Shown: in pieces, positions 1 to 8,174 of the stretch
Position numbering within the stretch: position 1 is the first letter of the stretch
Layout of the letters: each line of letters opens with the position of its first letter
From: JABJAG01 sp038137215
GTDB taxonomy: Bacteria; Pseudomonadota; Alphaproteobacteria; UBA6615
Reading direction: 5' to 3'
Length of the DNA stretch: 33,094 nt
NCBI GenBank assembly: GCA_038137215.1
Contig: JAYQBG010000029.1
Coordinates: 1 to 33,094, forward strand
Program-made: the position numbers and the translations under genes
Notes under the pieces: generated by a model
Databases searched by the model: none
Told to the model about the DNA's origin: nothing
The model's input: only the letters and a program-made list of their open reading frames with translations

Positions 1-2
1 GC

Positions 3-446
3 AACCGGATCGGCAGGCACCGTCTCGGCGCTGCTGGTGCTGGGCTTCGGCGTGTGCTGGCATTGTCAGGCGCCATTGCCGCAGTGGTTTTTGCAGCTGC
101 GGCCGAAGTGGCGCTGTTTGATGGAGCATCGGCCTGGCAGTCGAGTTATGTGCTCTCGGTGTTGCTCTTCGTCCTGATGCTGGCCTATCAGGGAGTGCGG
201 CTGGGTAGGGCAACGCATATCGTCGATATGGCTGATGCGTCAAAACGTGGTGCTTATACGGCCATTTCAAACACGGCGGTCGGCATATTGCTGATCAGCG
301 GCGGATTGTTCGGATTTATTACCGAACATGCCGGCTTGGGGATCGTCTTTACGGTCTTCGCTGTGATGAGTATCGCGGCCCTGGTTCTATCGCTCGGTCT
401 TCATGAGGTTCAGGGTTCAGACTCGGAGACAGAAAACGCGACGTGA
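3..446 (+). CDS. MFS-type transporter, C-terminal part (5' end outside window)
   Basis: The reading frame is open from the window edge to the TGA at 444-446, so this is the C-terminal part (about 147 residues) of a longer protein. It shows about four hydrophobic segments separated by short loops. One loop reads GRATHIVDMADASKRGAYTA, the kind of cytoplasmic loop seen between late helices of major facilitator superfamily carriers. The tail (SDSETENAT) is short and hydrophilic. The substrate cannot be told from this fragment. An internal ATG-like start at 54 is not needed because the frame is open upstream. The BLUF gene starts 14 bases after the stop on the same strand. MFS membership is inferred from pattern; another multi-pass carrier family is possible. 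Confidence 0.6.
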   Translation, partial: NRIGRHRLGAAGAGLRRVLALSGAIAAVVFAAAAEVALFDGASAWQSSYVLSVLLFVLMLAYQGVRLGRATHIVDMADASKRGAYTAISNTAVGILLISGGLFGFITEHAGLGIVFTVFAVMSIAALVLSLGLHEVQGSDSETENAT

Positions 447-459
447 GGGCAACATCTCA

Positions 460-921
460 ATGTACTACCTCTTATACGCCAGTACTGCCGTCGAGCGGAT
501 GAATGACGAACAGCTTGAGTCGATCCTTGAGGTGTCCCGATGCAACAACGCTGCCGTGAATGTCAGCGGAATGCCCCTGTACGATGACGGAAGCTTCATT
601 CAGTTCATCGAGGGAGAAAAATCCGATGTGATCGATTTGTTCGAACGTATCGCCGAGGATTGCCGGCATTTTGGCGTTTTTGTGCTGGACCAGGGCGAGG
701 CGGATCAACGGTGCTTGCCGGACTGGAAGATGGGGTACTCACGCCTGAGCAAGGACACAAGCTATGCGTATTCTTCTGGTCGAGGACAACGCCGTCAACC
801 AAATGCTGGCAACGGCAATCCTGAAAAGGCCGGGCATGACGTTGAGGTGGCCGTTAATGGTGTTGAAGCCGTCAAGGCGGTTCAGGAGGACACTTTTGAC
901 GCGGTCCTGATGGATATTTAG
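460..921 (+). CDS. BLUF-domain blue-light sensor, reading into a receiver fragment by frameshift
   Basis: Residues 1 to about 97 form a complete BLUF (FAD-binding blue-light) domain. Tyr6 (LLYAS), Asn30, Gln48 (FIQFIEGE), Trp89 and Met91 (DWKMGY) fall at exactly the spacing of AppA Tyr21, Asn45, Gln63, Trp104 and Met106, so the photocycle residues are present. After about residue 100 the frame runs out of register, then enters receiver-domain sequence (from AGHDVEVAV) and ends at TAG 919-921 right after VLMDI. Restoring one base in the G pair near 828 would end the BLUF protein at the TGA now at 837-839 (126 residues) and place the receiver gene in its own frame from ATG 764. I infer the ancestor was a short BLUF protein overlapping a receiver-HPt gene. 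The BLUF part may still be functional. The start ATG at 460 matches the family N-terminus. Confidence 0.8.
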   Translation: MYYLLYASTAVERMNDEQLESILEVSRCNNAAVNVSGMPLYDDGSFIQFIEGEKSDVIDLFERIAEDCRHFGVFVLDQGEADQRCLPDWKMGYSRLSKDTSYAYSSGRGQRRQPNAGNGNPEKAGHDVEVAVNGVEAVKAVQEDTFDAVLMDI

Positions 922-1436
922 ATGCCCGAAATGGATGGACTCGAGGCAACTCGAGCTATTCGGCGGTTTGAAAATCCGGAAAAGGCCAACATCTATATCA
1001 TCGCCATGACCGCAAATGCCCTGATGGGAGACCGGGACACCTGTTTGTCTGCAGGCATGAATGACTACTTGCCGAAGAGGCACCAAAACTGGACACAAGC
1101 ATGATCGACCAGCTCGAGGACACGATCGGCGCAGAAGCAATTGGTACAATGTTGAATATGTCTCTCGCTGATCTGCCCGCGACGGTTGCGCTGATACAGG
1201 CCGCCAGCGTTGCTGGTGATCTGGAGAAAATCCGCAAGGAGGTCCATGACCTCGGCAGCAACTTTGGCAGCTATGGCGCGACCAGGCTTTGCAATCATGC
1301 TCGCGCGATCGAGAAAGCCTGCCGCGATGACAACGCCGTTGTGGCAGGACATTTGGTGGCTGCTTTACCAAAGCTGGTGGACGAAACCCTTCACTTGCTC
1401 CGGGAACGAGTTCCGACCTTTGAGAGTGTGGCCTGA
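764..1436 (+). pseudogene. Receiver (REC) + HPt phosphotransfer protein, broken by two frame breaks and an amber codon
   Basis: From ATG 764 the frame gives MRILLVEDNAVNQMLATAIL, a typical receiver start with the acidic pair. It continues in another frame from about 830 (AGHDVEVAVNGVEAV, then VLMDI with the phospho-acceptor Asp). It is cut by TAG 919-921 where the family has a residue, commonly Gln (DIxMPEMDG), and resumes as MPEMDGLEATRAI, AMTANA (conserved Thr) and NDYLPK (conserved Lys). A second frame break near 1075-1085 leads to LDTSMIDQLEDTIGAEA and an HPt domain with the expected His in EVHDLGSNFGSYGA, ending at TGA 1434-1436. All receiver and HPt key residues remain, so the decay looks recent. 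The intact form would be a REC-HPt protein of about 224 residues passing phosphate from a histidine kinase, possibly under control of the overlapping BLUF sensor. Confidence 0.8.
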
Positions 1437-1448
1437 CCGGCCGGGACT

Positions 1449-2108
1449 TCATTCGGGCGGCAACAATTCCGGCATCAGATCTTCGGTCGCATCCCGCACG
1501 ATGACGGCTGCGGTTTCGGCCAGCACCCGGATATCGTCACGTTCGCTGGCGAGGCTGGAAAGCCAGTGCAGGTGCGCAAGTGCATAACCACCCCCGACGG
1601 TCGCCCAGATATCGTCCGGGTCCAGATCTTCATCGTTGAGGTCGCATATCCGCAACGCAAAAGGCGGGGGGCCGAGATGAATGGTCCAGGGCAGGTCGTC
1701 GATCGTGCCGTCGTCCGTGTCGTGATAAACCCCGACCAGGAAGCCCAGGGGAACGTCGTCCCGCTGAAGTTCGGCCGATGACGGCCGAAACGGCTGATGC
1801 ACCAGCCCGAGCCGCTCGGTCACGGCATCGGTATGGATCGAGTCGATGGCATCGGCCACGCTTTGTGCCAATTCACTGGGGTCGGTTGTGCGCGGCTCGA
1901 CAAAGATCATGTTGCCGAGGGCATAGCGGTTGTCGCTGACCAGTGGAAAATACATGTCGGCGAGGTCGCCTGTGGGCAGCAGATCCTCCGGCCGGTGAAC
2001 TACCCGCAGGAAGTACGCCGGATCGTCCATGTGAACGAGCCAGATATCGTCACCGTCTTCGGCAAATTCGGGCCAGCCGAACAGTCGTCCTATAATGAAT
2101 CGTGCCAT
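1449..2108 (-). CDS. Hypothetical acidic protein (219 aa)
   Basis: I do not recognise this family. The ATG at 2108 (MARFIIGRLFGW) is preferred over a longer version because the upstream extension looks like non-coding sequence and the homologous-looking part starts here. The protein is strongly acidic, with many Asp and Glu residues (EFAEDGDDIWLVHMDD, DLNDEDLDPDDIW), no signal peptide and no membrane segment, so it is probably cytoplasmic. Tryptophans and the GGGYALAHLHWLSSLA segment suggest a folded globular protein. It is tail-to-tail with the broken HPt gene and divergent from the alcohol dehydrogenase at 2209, with 100 bases between them. Confidence 0.6.
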   Translation of the reverse strand: MARFIIGRLFGWPEFAEDGDDIWLVHMDDPAYFLRVVHRPEDLLPTGDLADMYFPLVSDNRYALGNMIFVEPRTTDPSELAQSVADAIDSIHTDAVTERLGLVHQPFRPSSAELQRDDVPLGFLVGVYHDTDDGTIDDLPWTIHLGPPPFALRICDLNDEDLDPDDIWATVGGGYALAHLHWLSSLASERDDIRVLAETAAVIVRDATEDLMPELLPPE

Positions 2109-2139
2109 ATTCGCTGGGTGCCAGAACGCCGCGAGCCGC

Positions 2140-2160
2140 GCAAGTGAAAGCGGCACTTGC
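2140..2160. promoter_or_regulatory. Inverted repeat in divergent promoter region
   Basis: GCAAGTG and CACTTGC form a perfect 7-base inverted repeat around a 7-base centre. It lies between the divergent genes starting at 2108 (minus) and 2209 (plus). A second, shorter dyad (GTACC...GGTAC, about 2167-2183) follows. They could be operator sites or a 5' leader hairpin for the dehydrogenase; no T-tract follows, so a terminator is unlikely. Confidence 0.35.
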
Positions 2161-2208
2161 AGACAAGTACCGGATTGGGGTACCCGCCTTGGCAAAGGGA
2201 GAAACACG

Positions 2209-3249
2209 ATGAAAGCACAGATCTTATACAAAGGCGGTCAGCCTTTCGTTCTTGAGGACCGCCCGGATCCCGAACCGGGCCCGGGAGAGGCTGTCGCGAA
2301 GGTGTTGGCCTGTGGGGCCGGGCTGACGATCCACCATATCCGTGCCGGGCGTGGCCAGGCCGAGTTTCCGATCATCATCGGACATGAAATCACCGGCGAG
2401 ATTGTCGAAGTCGGCAAAAGCGATGGGTACGACTCAGGCCTGAAGGTCGGCGATCCGGTCACGGCCTATTTCTACCTGATTGACGGCGAGGACAAATGGA
2501 CCCGTGCGGGACGAGCTCCGATCTCGACCGTGAATCGCGGCTATGTGGGGCGTCAGATTGATGGCGGCTATGCCGAGTATATCAAGCTGCCGGTCGCCAA
2601 CTTCATCAAGCTGCCCGAGGGCCTGGACTATAAGAACAAACCTGCCGATGTGGGCGTGATTTCAGATGCGATCGCCACACCCTACAAGGTGCTGTCCCGG
2701 GCCCGCGTCACCCCAATGGACACGGTTGCCGTGTTTGGGGCCGGCGGCGGGCTGGGCGTCCACCAGGTGATGATGACGAAATGGGCCAATGCACGTGTCA
2801 TCGCGGTCGATGTCATGGCGGATAAGCTGAAGGTCTGTCAGGACTTGGGCGCGGATATGATTGTCGATGCCTCGAACGACCGGGTCGTTGAGGAAATCAT
2901 GGACCTGACCGATGGGGCAGGTGTCGATGTCGCCATCGATTATGTCTCGACACAGGGAACCCAGGAGCAGGCTGTTGGCAGCTTGGGTATCGGCGGGCGC
3001 TTTGTCACCCTGGGTGGCGCCGGGCAACCGTTTATGGCCCCGGCACCCCAGATGCTTGCTAAGGAACTGGAGCTGATGGGAAGCCGCTATTGCAGCATGC
3101 AGCAGGTGGTGGATTCCCTCGAGCTTTGTGCGCGGGGTGACGTCTGGCCGCTGGTGACCGAGACATACAAGCTCGAAGAGGCCGAAACGGTGCACGCCCG
3201 GCTAGACCAGGGCCTGGTCACCGGGCGTGCGGCCATTGTGATGGACTAG
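2209..3249 (+). CDS. Zinc-type alcohol dehydrogenase (MDR family)
   Basis: 346-residue NAD(P)-dependent medium-chain dehydrogenase/reductase. Cys35 and the His59-Glu60 pair in IIIGHEITGEIVEVG match the catalytic zinc site. VAVFGAGGGLGVHQ in the second half is the glycine-rich Rossmann motif, followed by an Asp (VIAVD) that favours NAD over NADP. The four-cysteine structural-zinc lobe of classical alcohol dehydrogenases is absent: the segment after VTAYFYL has no cysteines. The ATG at 2209 is preceded by AAAGGGAGAA, a good ribosome-binding site, and the N-terminus MKAQILYKGG suits the family. Its substrate is unknown. It converges on the FAH-family gene (14 bases between ends) and may serve the neighbouring catabolic cluster, which is an inference from position only. 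Confidence 0.85.
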   Translation: MKAQILYKGGQPFVLEDRPDPEPGPGEAVAKVLACGAGLTIHHIRAGRGQAEFPIIIGHEITGEIVEVGKSDGYDSGLKVGDPVTAYFYLIDGEDKWTRAGRAPISTVNRGYVGRQIDGGYAEYIKLPVANFIKLPEGLDYKNKPADVGVISDAIATPYKVLSRARVTPMDTVAVFGAGGGLGVHQVMMTKWANARVIAVDVMADKLKVCQDLGADMIVDASNDRVVEEIMDLTDGAGVDVAIDYVSTQGTQEQAVGSLGIGGRFVTLGGAGQPFMAPAPQMLAKELELMGSRYCSMQQVVDSLELCARGDVWPLVTETYKLEEAETVHARLDQGLVTGRAAIVMD

Positions 3250-3263
3250 CTTCGCGTTTCGGG

Positions 3264-4142
3264 CTAACCCGCCTCGATCGGGTTGGAAAGAACGCCGATC
3301 TTGGAAATCTCGATTTCGACTGTATCCCCCGGCTTCATCCAGAGCTGGGGCGTGCGGGCCAGTCCGACGCCGCTGGGCGTCCCCGTGACGATCACATCGC
3401 CCGGACGGAGTTCGGTCATGGTCGAGATATAGGCGATGAGCTGGGGCACGTTGAAGATAAGGTCGTTGACCCCTTCGCTCTGAACCGTCTCGCCGTTGAG
3501 GCGGGTTTCCAGGTGCAGGTTCGCCGGGTCGTCGATTTCGTCGGCACTGACCATCCAGGGGCCAAAGGATCCGGAATGGTAGAAGTTCTTGCCCGGCAGG
3601 AACTGGGTCGTATGGCGCTGCCAGTCGCGGATTGAGCCATCGTTGTAGCAGGAATAGCCACCGACATAGTCGAGGGCGTCAGCTTCCGAAACGCGGCGCG
3701 CTGTCTTGCCCATGATGACGGCGAGTTCACCTTCAAAGTCGAACATCTCTGACTCTTTCGGGGCGATCATCGGCTGGCCGTGGGGAACATGGCTTGCCGG
3801 CCAGCGCGGAAACAGGATCGGCTTCTCGGGAAGCTTGTTGCCGGTTTCTTCTGCGTGTTTGCGATAGTTCAGACCGACGCAGAAAATCGCATGCGGTTCG
3901 GGGATCGGCTCCATCAGCGTGATATCGCTCATCGGAAAGTCGGACGCCTTGCCTGACGTGCCGCCAAAACCGGTGACGAGATACTCGGCCACCTTGGCTT
4001 TCTCTTCATCGCTGGCGGCCAGGTAGGCACGCAGGGTCGGCATCGTGTTGCCGAATTCTGCGGCGAGATCAATGACGCCCCCATCGGCGCCCACCACGCC
4101 CCAGGATTCACGGTTTACCACGCGGTAGCTGACGAATTTCAT
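3264..4142 (-). CDS. Fumarylacetoacetate hydrolase (FAH) family protein
   Basis: 292 residues. The FAH fold metal site is visible: Glu137 and Glu139 in FDFEGELAVIMG and Asp168 in CYNDGSIRDWQ, with GLNYRKHAEE upstream and the family signature VIVTGTPSGVG near the C-terminus. The family covers C-C bond hydrolases, decarboxylases and hydratases acting on beta-diketo or 2-oxo acids in aromatic ring degradation; which reaction applies here cannot be read from sequence. The start is ATG 4142 with AAAGGAAAGAG upstream. It lies 26 bases downstream of the acyl-CoA dehydrogenase on the same strand, so the two are likely one operon. Confidence 0.88.
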   Translation of the reverse strand: MKFVSYRVVNRESWGVVGADGGVIDLAAEFGNTMPTLRAYLAASDEEKAKVAEYLVTGFGGTSGKASDFPMSDITLMEPIPEPHAIFCVGLNYRKHAEETGNKLPEKPILFPRWPASHVPHGQPMIAPKESEMFDFEGELAVIMGKTARRVSEADALDYVGGYSCYNDGSIRDWQRHTTQFLPGKNFYHSGSFGPWMVSADEIDDPANLHLETRLNGETVQSEGVNDLIFNVPQLIAYISTMTELRPGDVIVTGTPSGVGLARTPQLWMKPGDTVEIEISKIGVLSNPIEAG

Positions 4143-4168
4143 GGCTCTTTCCTTTGGCTTTTTTTTGG

Positions 4169-5326
4169 TTATGCGTTGGCTGCTTCGCGCAGCATGTTAC
4201 GGGCAATGACAATCTGTTGGATTTGCGAGGTGCCCTCATAGATACGGAACAACCGGACGTCCCGGTAAAACCGTTCGATGGGATATTCCCGCATATAGCC
4301 GGCACCGCCGAAAATCTGGACGGCGCGATCGGCAACCCGTCCAACCATTTCGGTGCAGTAGTACTTGCAACAGGCCGCCTCGGTTGTGATGTTCTCGCCA
4401 TCGTCGAACCGCCGCGCGGCATCGGCGACCATTGTGCGCCCCGCATAGGCCTCGGTCCGGCAATCGGCGAGCATCGCCTGCACAAGCTGGAACTCACCGA
4501 TCGGCTTTCCGAATTGCTGCCGTTCGCTGGCATAGCGGACACATTCGTCGATCAGCCGCTCGGCAATGCCGACGGACAGAGCCCCCATATGGAGGCGCCC
4601 CCGATCGAGCACCTTCATGGCGGTCTTGAAGCCCTGTCCTTCGATGCCGCCAATGATGTTTTCGGCCGGCACCACGCAGTCTTCCAGAATGACATCGGCC
4701 GTATGCGCGCCCTGCTGGCCCATCTTCTGGTCATGTGGGCTGACGCTGAGGCCTTCGCTGTCTCGCTCGACAATGAAGGCCGACACGCCGCGCGCGCCGG
4801 GCCCTTCCGGGTTGGTGCGCGCCATCAACGCGAAGATGCCGGCATGGGGGGCGTTGGTGATGTAGCGTTTGGTGCCGTTCAGGATGTAGTTCTCACCATC
4901 GCGCCGTGCCGAGGTCCGCAGTGATCCTGCATCCGTTCCGGCCTCGGGTTCGGTGAGGGCAAAGGATGCGATCACCTCGCCGCTGGCTAGTTTCGGGAGC
5001 CACTGGGCTTTCTGTTCATCGGTCCCGTCGATAATGATTCCCTGGGACCCAATGCCCACATTGGTGCCGAAAACGGACCGGAACGCGGGTGATGTCCAGC
5101 CGAGTTCCTGGACAGTCAGCACTTCTTCGGACATGGACAGTCCCAGTCCCCCGTATTCCTCGGGTATGGACAGTCCGAACAGACCCAGTTCGCGCATCTC
5201 ATCGACGATCTCTGCCGGGACCGCATCATTTTCGGAGACCTCGGCTTCGAGAGGGACGAGCCGTTCGCGCACAAAGCGCCTGACGGTGTCGAGGAGTTGC
5301 CGGAGAGTTTCGGGGTCGAGCGCCAT
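4169..5326 (-). CDS. Acyl-CoA dehydrogenase
   Basis: 385-residue FAD-dependent acyl-CoA dehydrogenase of normal length. The N-terminal helical domain is followed by the FAD-binding segment FALTEPEAGTDAGSL. The C-terminal domain has CVRYASERQQFGKPIGEFQLVQ (as R.QFG in the family), IFGGAGYMREYPIER and RIYEGTSQIQQ, with Glu364 as the catalytic base at the usual position for short- and medium-chain enzymes. It oxidises the alpha-beta bond of an acyl-CoA and passes electrons to ETF. It is the first gene of a likely two-gene operon with the FAH-family hydrolase and is divergent from the VOC gene (151 bases between starts). The acyl substrate is not predictable from sequence alone. Confidence 0.92.
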   Translation of the reverse strand: MALDPETLRQLLDTVRRFVRERLVPLEAEVSENDAVPAEIVDEMRELGLFGLSIPEEYGGLGLSMSEEVLTVQELGWTSPAFRSVFGTNVGIGSQGIIIDGTDEQKAQWLPKLASGEVIASFALTEPEAGTDAGSLRTSARRDGENYILNGTKRYITNAPHAGIFALMARTNPEGPGARGVSAFIVERDSEGLSVSPHDQKMGQQGAHTADVILEDCVVPAENIIGGIEGQGFKTAMKVLDRGRLHMGALSVGIAERLIDECVRYASERQQFGKPIGEFQLVQAMLADCRTEAYAGRTMVADAARRFDDGENITTEAACCKYYCTEMVGRVADRAVQIFGGAGYMREYPIERFYRDVRLFRIYEGTSQIQQIVIARNMLREAANA

Positions 5327-5477
5327 CGCGAATTCCTTTGCAGGCTTCGTTATATCGGTTTCGAACCTCTCATTCCATACAGGGGCCGGTCATCGGCTCT
5401 GCGCACTGCGATGCTTTGGATGCCTGCCTTTTCTGCTAACATCTGGAAAGACATTGATCAGCCGGGGAGGACTTCTT

Positions 5478-6038
5478 ATGTCGCACGCCTATGCCCATGT
5501 GCCCGAACCGAATTCGGCGCCCAAACCCGCCTATTTCGCGCATATTGTGCTCTACACGAAGTACCGGTCGGAGATGACCGACTGGTATTGCAAAGTGCTC
5601 GGCGCTCAGGTGATGGGCGATACGGAGGGAATTTCCTTTCTGACCTATGATTATGAGCATCATCGCGTGGCGATCATCGAGCGGGAGGGGATCGGCGACA
5701 AGGTGCAAAACACCGTCGGAATGGCGCATTTTGCCTATTCCTATAACTCCCTGGCGGATCTGGTCGCGATTTACGAATACCTGAAGAGCGTCGATATCCA
5801 TCCCTATCGGCAGATAAATCACGGTCCGACGACCTCGATCTATTATCACGACCCGGATGGCAATGCGGTCGAACTGCAGACGGACAATTTCGATAGTAAC
5901 GAGGCCCTGAATGCGTGGTTCTCGACGGGGGCGTTTGATCGCGAACCGATTGGTATTGAGATCGATATGGACAAATTGTCGGAGCGTCTGGCAGCAGGCG
6001 AACCGGAATCCGAGTTGAAGAAACCCCTTCAGACATAA
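5478..6038 (+). CDS. VOC (glyoxalase/extradiol dioxygenase fold) family protein
   Basis: 186 residues starting at ATG 5478 behind GGGGAGG. The vicinal-oxygen-chelate metal ligands are visible: His22 (FAHIVLYT), His84 (VGMAHFAYS) and Glu132 (GNAVELQTDN), with the motif YYHDPDGNAVELQ typical of the fold. This is the two-histidine, one-glutamate pattern of metal-dependent VOC enzymes, including extradiol dioxygenases and glyoxalases. It is a single-domain version with a roughly 50-residue C-terminal extension. It is the first gene of a likely operon with the GST (38-base gap) and the carboxymuconolactone-decarboxylase-like gene. Ring-cleavage dioxygenase activity is plausible given the neighbours but not shown. 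Confidence 0.82.
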   Translation: MSHAYAHVPEPNSAPKPAYFAHIVLYTKYRSEMTDWYCKVLGAQVMGDTEGISFLTYDYEHHRVAIIEREGIGDKVQNTVGMAHFAYSYNSLADLVAIYEYLKSVDIHPYRQINHGPTTSIYYHDPDGNAVELQTDNFDSNEALNAWFSTGAFDREPIGIEIDMDKLSERLAAGEPESELKKPLQT

Positions 6039-6076
6039 CAATTGCGCCGATTGGCGCCTCAGGACGGAGACACACC

Positions 6077-7075
6077 ATGGGCATGCTCATCGACGGCACG
6101 TGGCACGACAACGATGCCACTGCGCGTGAAGTGGCAAAGGACGGAAAGTTTCAGCGAACGGAAAGTCAGTTTCGCAACTGGGTGACAGCCGATGGCAGCG
6201 CCGGACCGACCGGCGAGGGGGGCTTCGAGGCCGAACCGGGGCGATATCACCTGTATCTGGCCCACACCTGCCCCTGGGCGCACCGGGCGCTTATTTTTCG
6301 AGCGATCAAGGGTCTCGACAGCGCCATCACGGTCTCGATGGCACAGCCCGGGCGACATGCACAGGGATGGACCTATGCCGACAATCCGGACTATCCCGAC
6401 TGCATTCCCGATCATGTGAACGGGTTTTCACATCTGCATGAGGCCTATACGGCCTCGGCGCCGGACTACACGGGCAAGGTCACTGTACCGACGCTCTGGG
6501 ACAAGAAGACCAACCGGGTGGTGAACAACGAATCCTCCGAGATCATCCGGATGTTCAACAGCGCGTTCGAAGCCTTCACCAACGCGACCGAAGACTACTA
6601 TCCCGCCGATTTGCGCGCCGAGATTGATGAGATCAACGAGGTCGTCTATCACACGGTCAACAACGGCGTGTATCGGACGGGTTTTGCGGCCACTCAGGAA
6701 GCGTACAACGAAGCCGTGACGACGCTGTTTGCCACGCTCGATGATCTTGAAGACCAGCTGAGCAAACAGCGCTATCTGGTCGGGGACCGCCTGACGGAAG
6801 CCGATTGGCGGCTCTGGGTCACGTTGATCCGGTTCGACGCCTGCTATGTGGGGGCCTTCAAATGCAATATCCGCCGTATCGAGGACTATCCCAACCTGCT
6901 CAACTATACGCGCGAGCTCTACCAGATTCCGGGAATCGCAGAGACCTTCAGCTTCGATTATGCCAAGCAGAACTATTACGGGATTGAACGGGTCAACCCC
7001 AACGGCGTGATCCCGCTGGGGCCCCATGATCCGGAAGGCACTTACAGCGCACCTCATGACCGCGGCCGTTTCTAG
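6077..7075 (+). CDS. yqjG: Glutathionyl-hydroquinone reductase-like glutathione S-transferase (ECM4/YqjG/PcpF type)
   Basis: 332 residues, the length of Xi-class GSTs. LYLAHTCPWAHRALIFR carries the CPWAHR signature with catalytic Cys65; VPTLWDKKTNRVVNNESSEIIRMFN is the thioredoxin-fold cis-Pro and glutathione gamma-glutamyl-binding segment. The C-terminal helical domain contains LVGDRLTEADWRLWVTLIRFD, also typical. Family members reduce glutathionyl-hydroquinones to hydroquinones and were first known from chlorinated-phenol degradation (PcpF). ATG 6077 follows GGACGGAGA. It sits between the VOC gene and the carboxymuconolactone-decarboxylase-like gene with short gaps (38 and 24 bases), pointing to a quinol or catechol pathway. 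The symbol reflects family membership, not a tested substrate. Confidence 0.88.
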   Translation: MGMLIDGTWHDNDATAREVAKDGKFQRTESQFRNWVTADGSAGPTGEGGFEAEPGRYHLYLAHTCPWAHRALIFRAIKGLDSAITVSMAQPGRHAQGWTYADNPDYPDCIPDHVNGFSHLHEAYTASAPDYTGKVTVPTLWDKKTNRVVNNESSEIIRMFNSAFEAFTNATEDYYPADLRAEIDEINEVVYHTVNNGVYRTGFAATQEAYNEAVTTLFATLDDLEDQLSKQRYLVGDRLTEADWRLWVTLIRFDACYVGAFKCNIRRIEDYPNLLNYTRELYQIPGIAETFSFDYAKQNYYGIERVNPNGVIPLGPHDPEGTYSAPHDRGRF

Positions 7076-7099
7076 CGTTCAATCAAGGGAGATACGATC

Positions 7100-7489
7100 G
7101 TGATCGACAAGGATCTGTTTGAAAAAGGCCTGAAAATTCGACGTGAGGTGATGGGCGAAGAGCGTGTCGATGCGGGAATGGCATCACTCAACGACTTCAA
7201 CCGGGATTTCATCGAACAGTTCATCACCGAGCTTGGTTGGGGGGCTGTCTGGGGCCGGGACGGTCTGACCCGCCAGCAACGCAGTCTGCTCAATCTCGGC
7301 ATGCTGGCGGCCATGGGGCGCATGAACGAATTCGAAGGCCATTTTCGCGGCGCTTTGCGCAACGGCCTGAGCCAGGATGAATTGCGTGAAGCGCTAATAC
7401 AGATTGCGCTCTACTGCGGCGCGCCGGTCGGCATGGAAGCCTTCCGGTCGGCAATGAAGGTTCTTGAGGAAGAAAACGCTTCAAAATAG
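7100..7489 (+). CDS. 4-carboxymuconolactone decarboxylase-like protein (CMD/AhpD family)
   Basis: 129 residues starting at GTG 7100 behind AAGGGAGA. The order FIEQFITELGWGAVWGRDGLTRQQRSLLNLGMLAAMGR followed by EFEGHFRGALRNGLSQDELREALIQIALYCGAPVGMEAF matches PcaC-type proteins, with the usual Glu and His residues and without the CxxC of AhpD peroxidase partners. PcaC decarboxylates gamma-carboxymuconolactone in the protocatechuate branch of the beta-ketoadipate pathway. No other pca gene is present, so the true substrate may differ. Third gene of the VOC-GST-CMD run. Confidence 0.85.
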   Translation: MIDKDLFEKGLKIRREVMGEERVDAGMASLNDFNRDFIEQFITELGWGAVWGRDGLTRQQRSLLNLGMLAAMGRMNEFEGHFRGALRNGLSQDELREALIQIALYCGAPVGMEAFRSAMKVLEEENASK

Positions 7490-7607
7490 ATCGCGGTACT
7501 GAACGAAATTGTGTAATGAGGCCAAAACGATTTTGTCGTACCGATAGGGGTGCCTTCGCGGATATCCACCTGCTTCCGAGGGCTTCCTTTTACTGTTCTG
7601 AGATTTG

Positions 7608-8168
7608 ATGTCGGACGTCCACAAGCTATCGCTCGATGATCTCTTTCGCGAGATAGATGCAAACGGTGCGGGACTGACCCAGGCAGATGTCAGCCGCCGA
7701 CAGACTGATTTCGGTCCTAATGAACTCCGGGTGCGCCAGGATGTGCCCGAAATCGTCAAGTTCCTGCTGCAGTTCCGGAACTTCTTTGCGCAGCTTCTGA
7801 TTTTCGGCGGCACGCTGGTCCTGTTTGCCGAGCATCTCGACCCCGGCCAGGGAAATCTCTACATCGCGCTCGCGCTTTTCGCGGTTGTTCTGCTCAATGC
7901 GGTGTTCACCTATCTGCAAGAGCGCCAGAGCGAACGCATCATGGAAAGCTTCGCCCGGATGCTTCCCGCAATGGTCACGGTTGTCCGGGACGGGCGGCAG
8001 GTCTCCGTCCTTTACCATTGGGGAGAGGACAGCGCGCGAGGCCGCTTTCTCTCAGCTGTCCGGGATGCCGGGTGTGGGTTGTTCAACACCGTCCTGGGGC
8101 CGGACTACAACGTCCACCATCAGGATCATTTCCATTTCGATCTCGGGCGCAGCCGCGTCTGCCGCTAG
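7608..8168 (+). pseudogene. Chimera: cation P-type ATPase N-terminus fused to an extensin-like C-terminus
   Basis: Residues 1 to about 135 are the start of a cation-transporting P-type ATPase: LSLDDLFREIDANGAGLTQ cytoplasmic N-domain, FGPNELRV, two membrane helices (FFAQLLIFGGTLVLFAEH; LYIALALFAVVLLNAVF) and the start of the actuator domain (MVTVVRDGRQVSV). The phosphorylation motif DKTGT and everything after it are missing. From about LYHWGEDSARGRFLSAVRDAG the frame becomes the last 50 residues of the extensin-like C-terminal domain (GCGLFNTVLGPDYNVHHQDHFHFDLG, ending VCR). The two families are unrelated. The join lies within about DGRQVSVL, text that fits both parents, so I infer a deletion between short similar sequences that fused two genes in frame. 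It cannot transport ions. ATG 7608 is the likely start. Confidence 0.75.
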
Positions 8169-8174
8169 GCGCGG

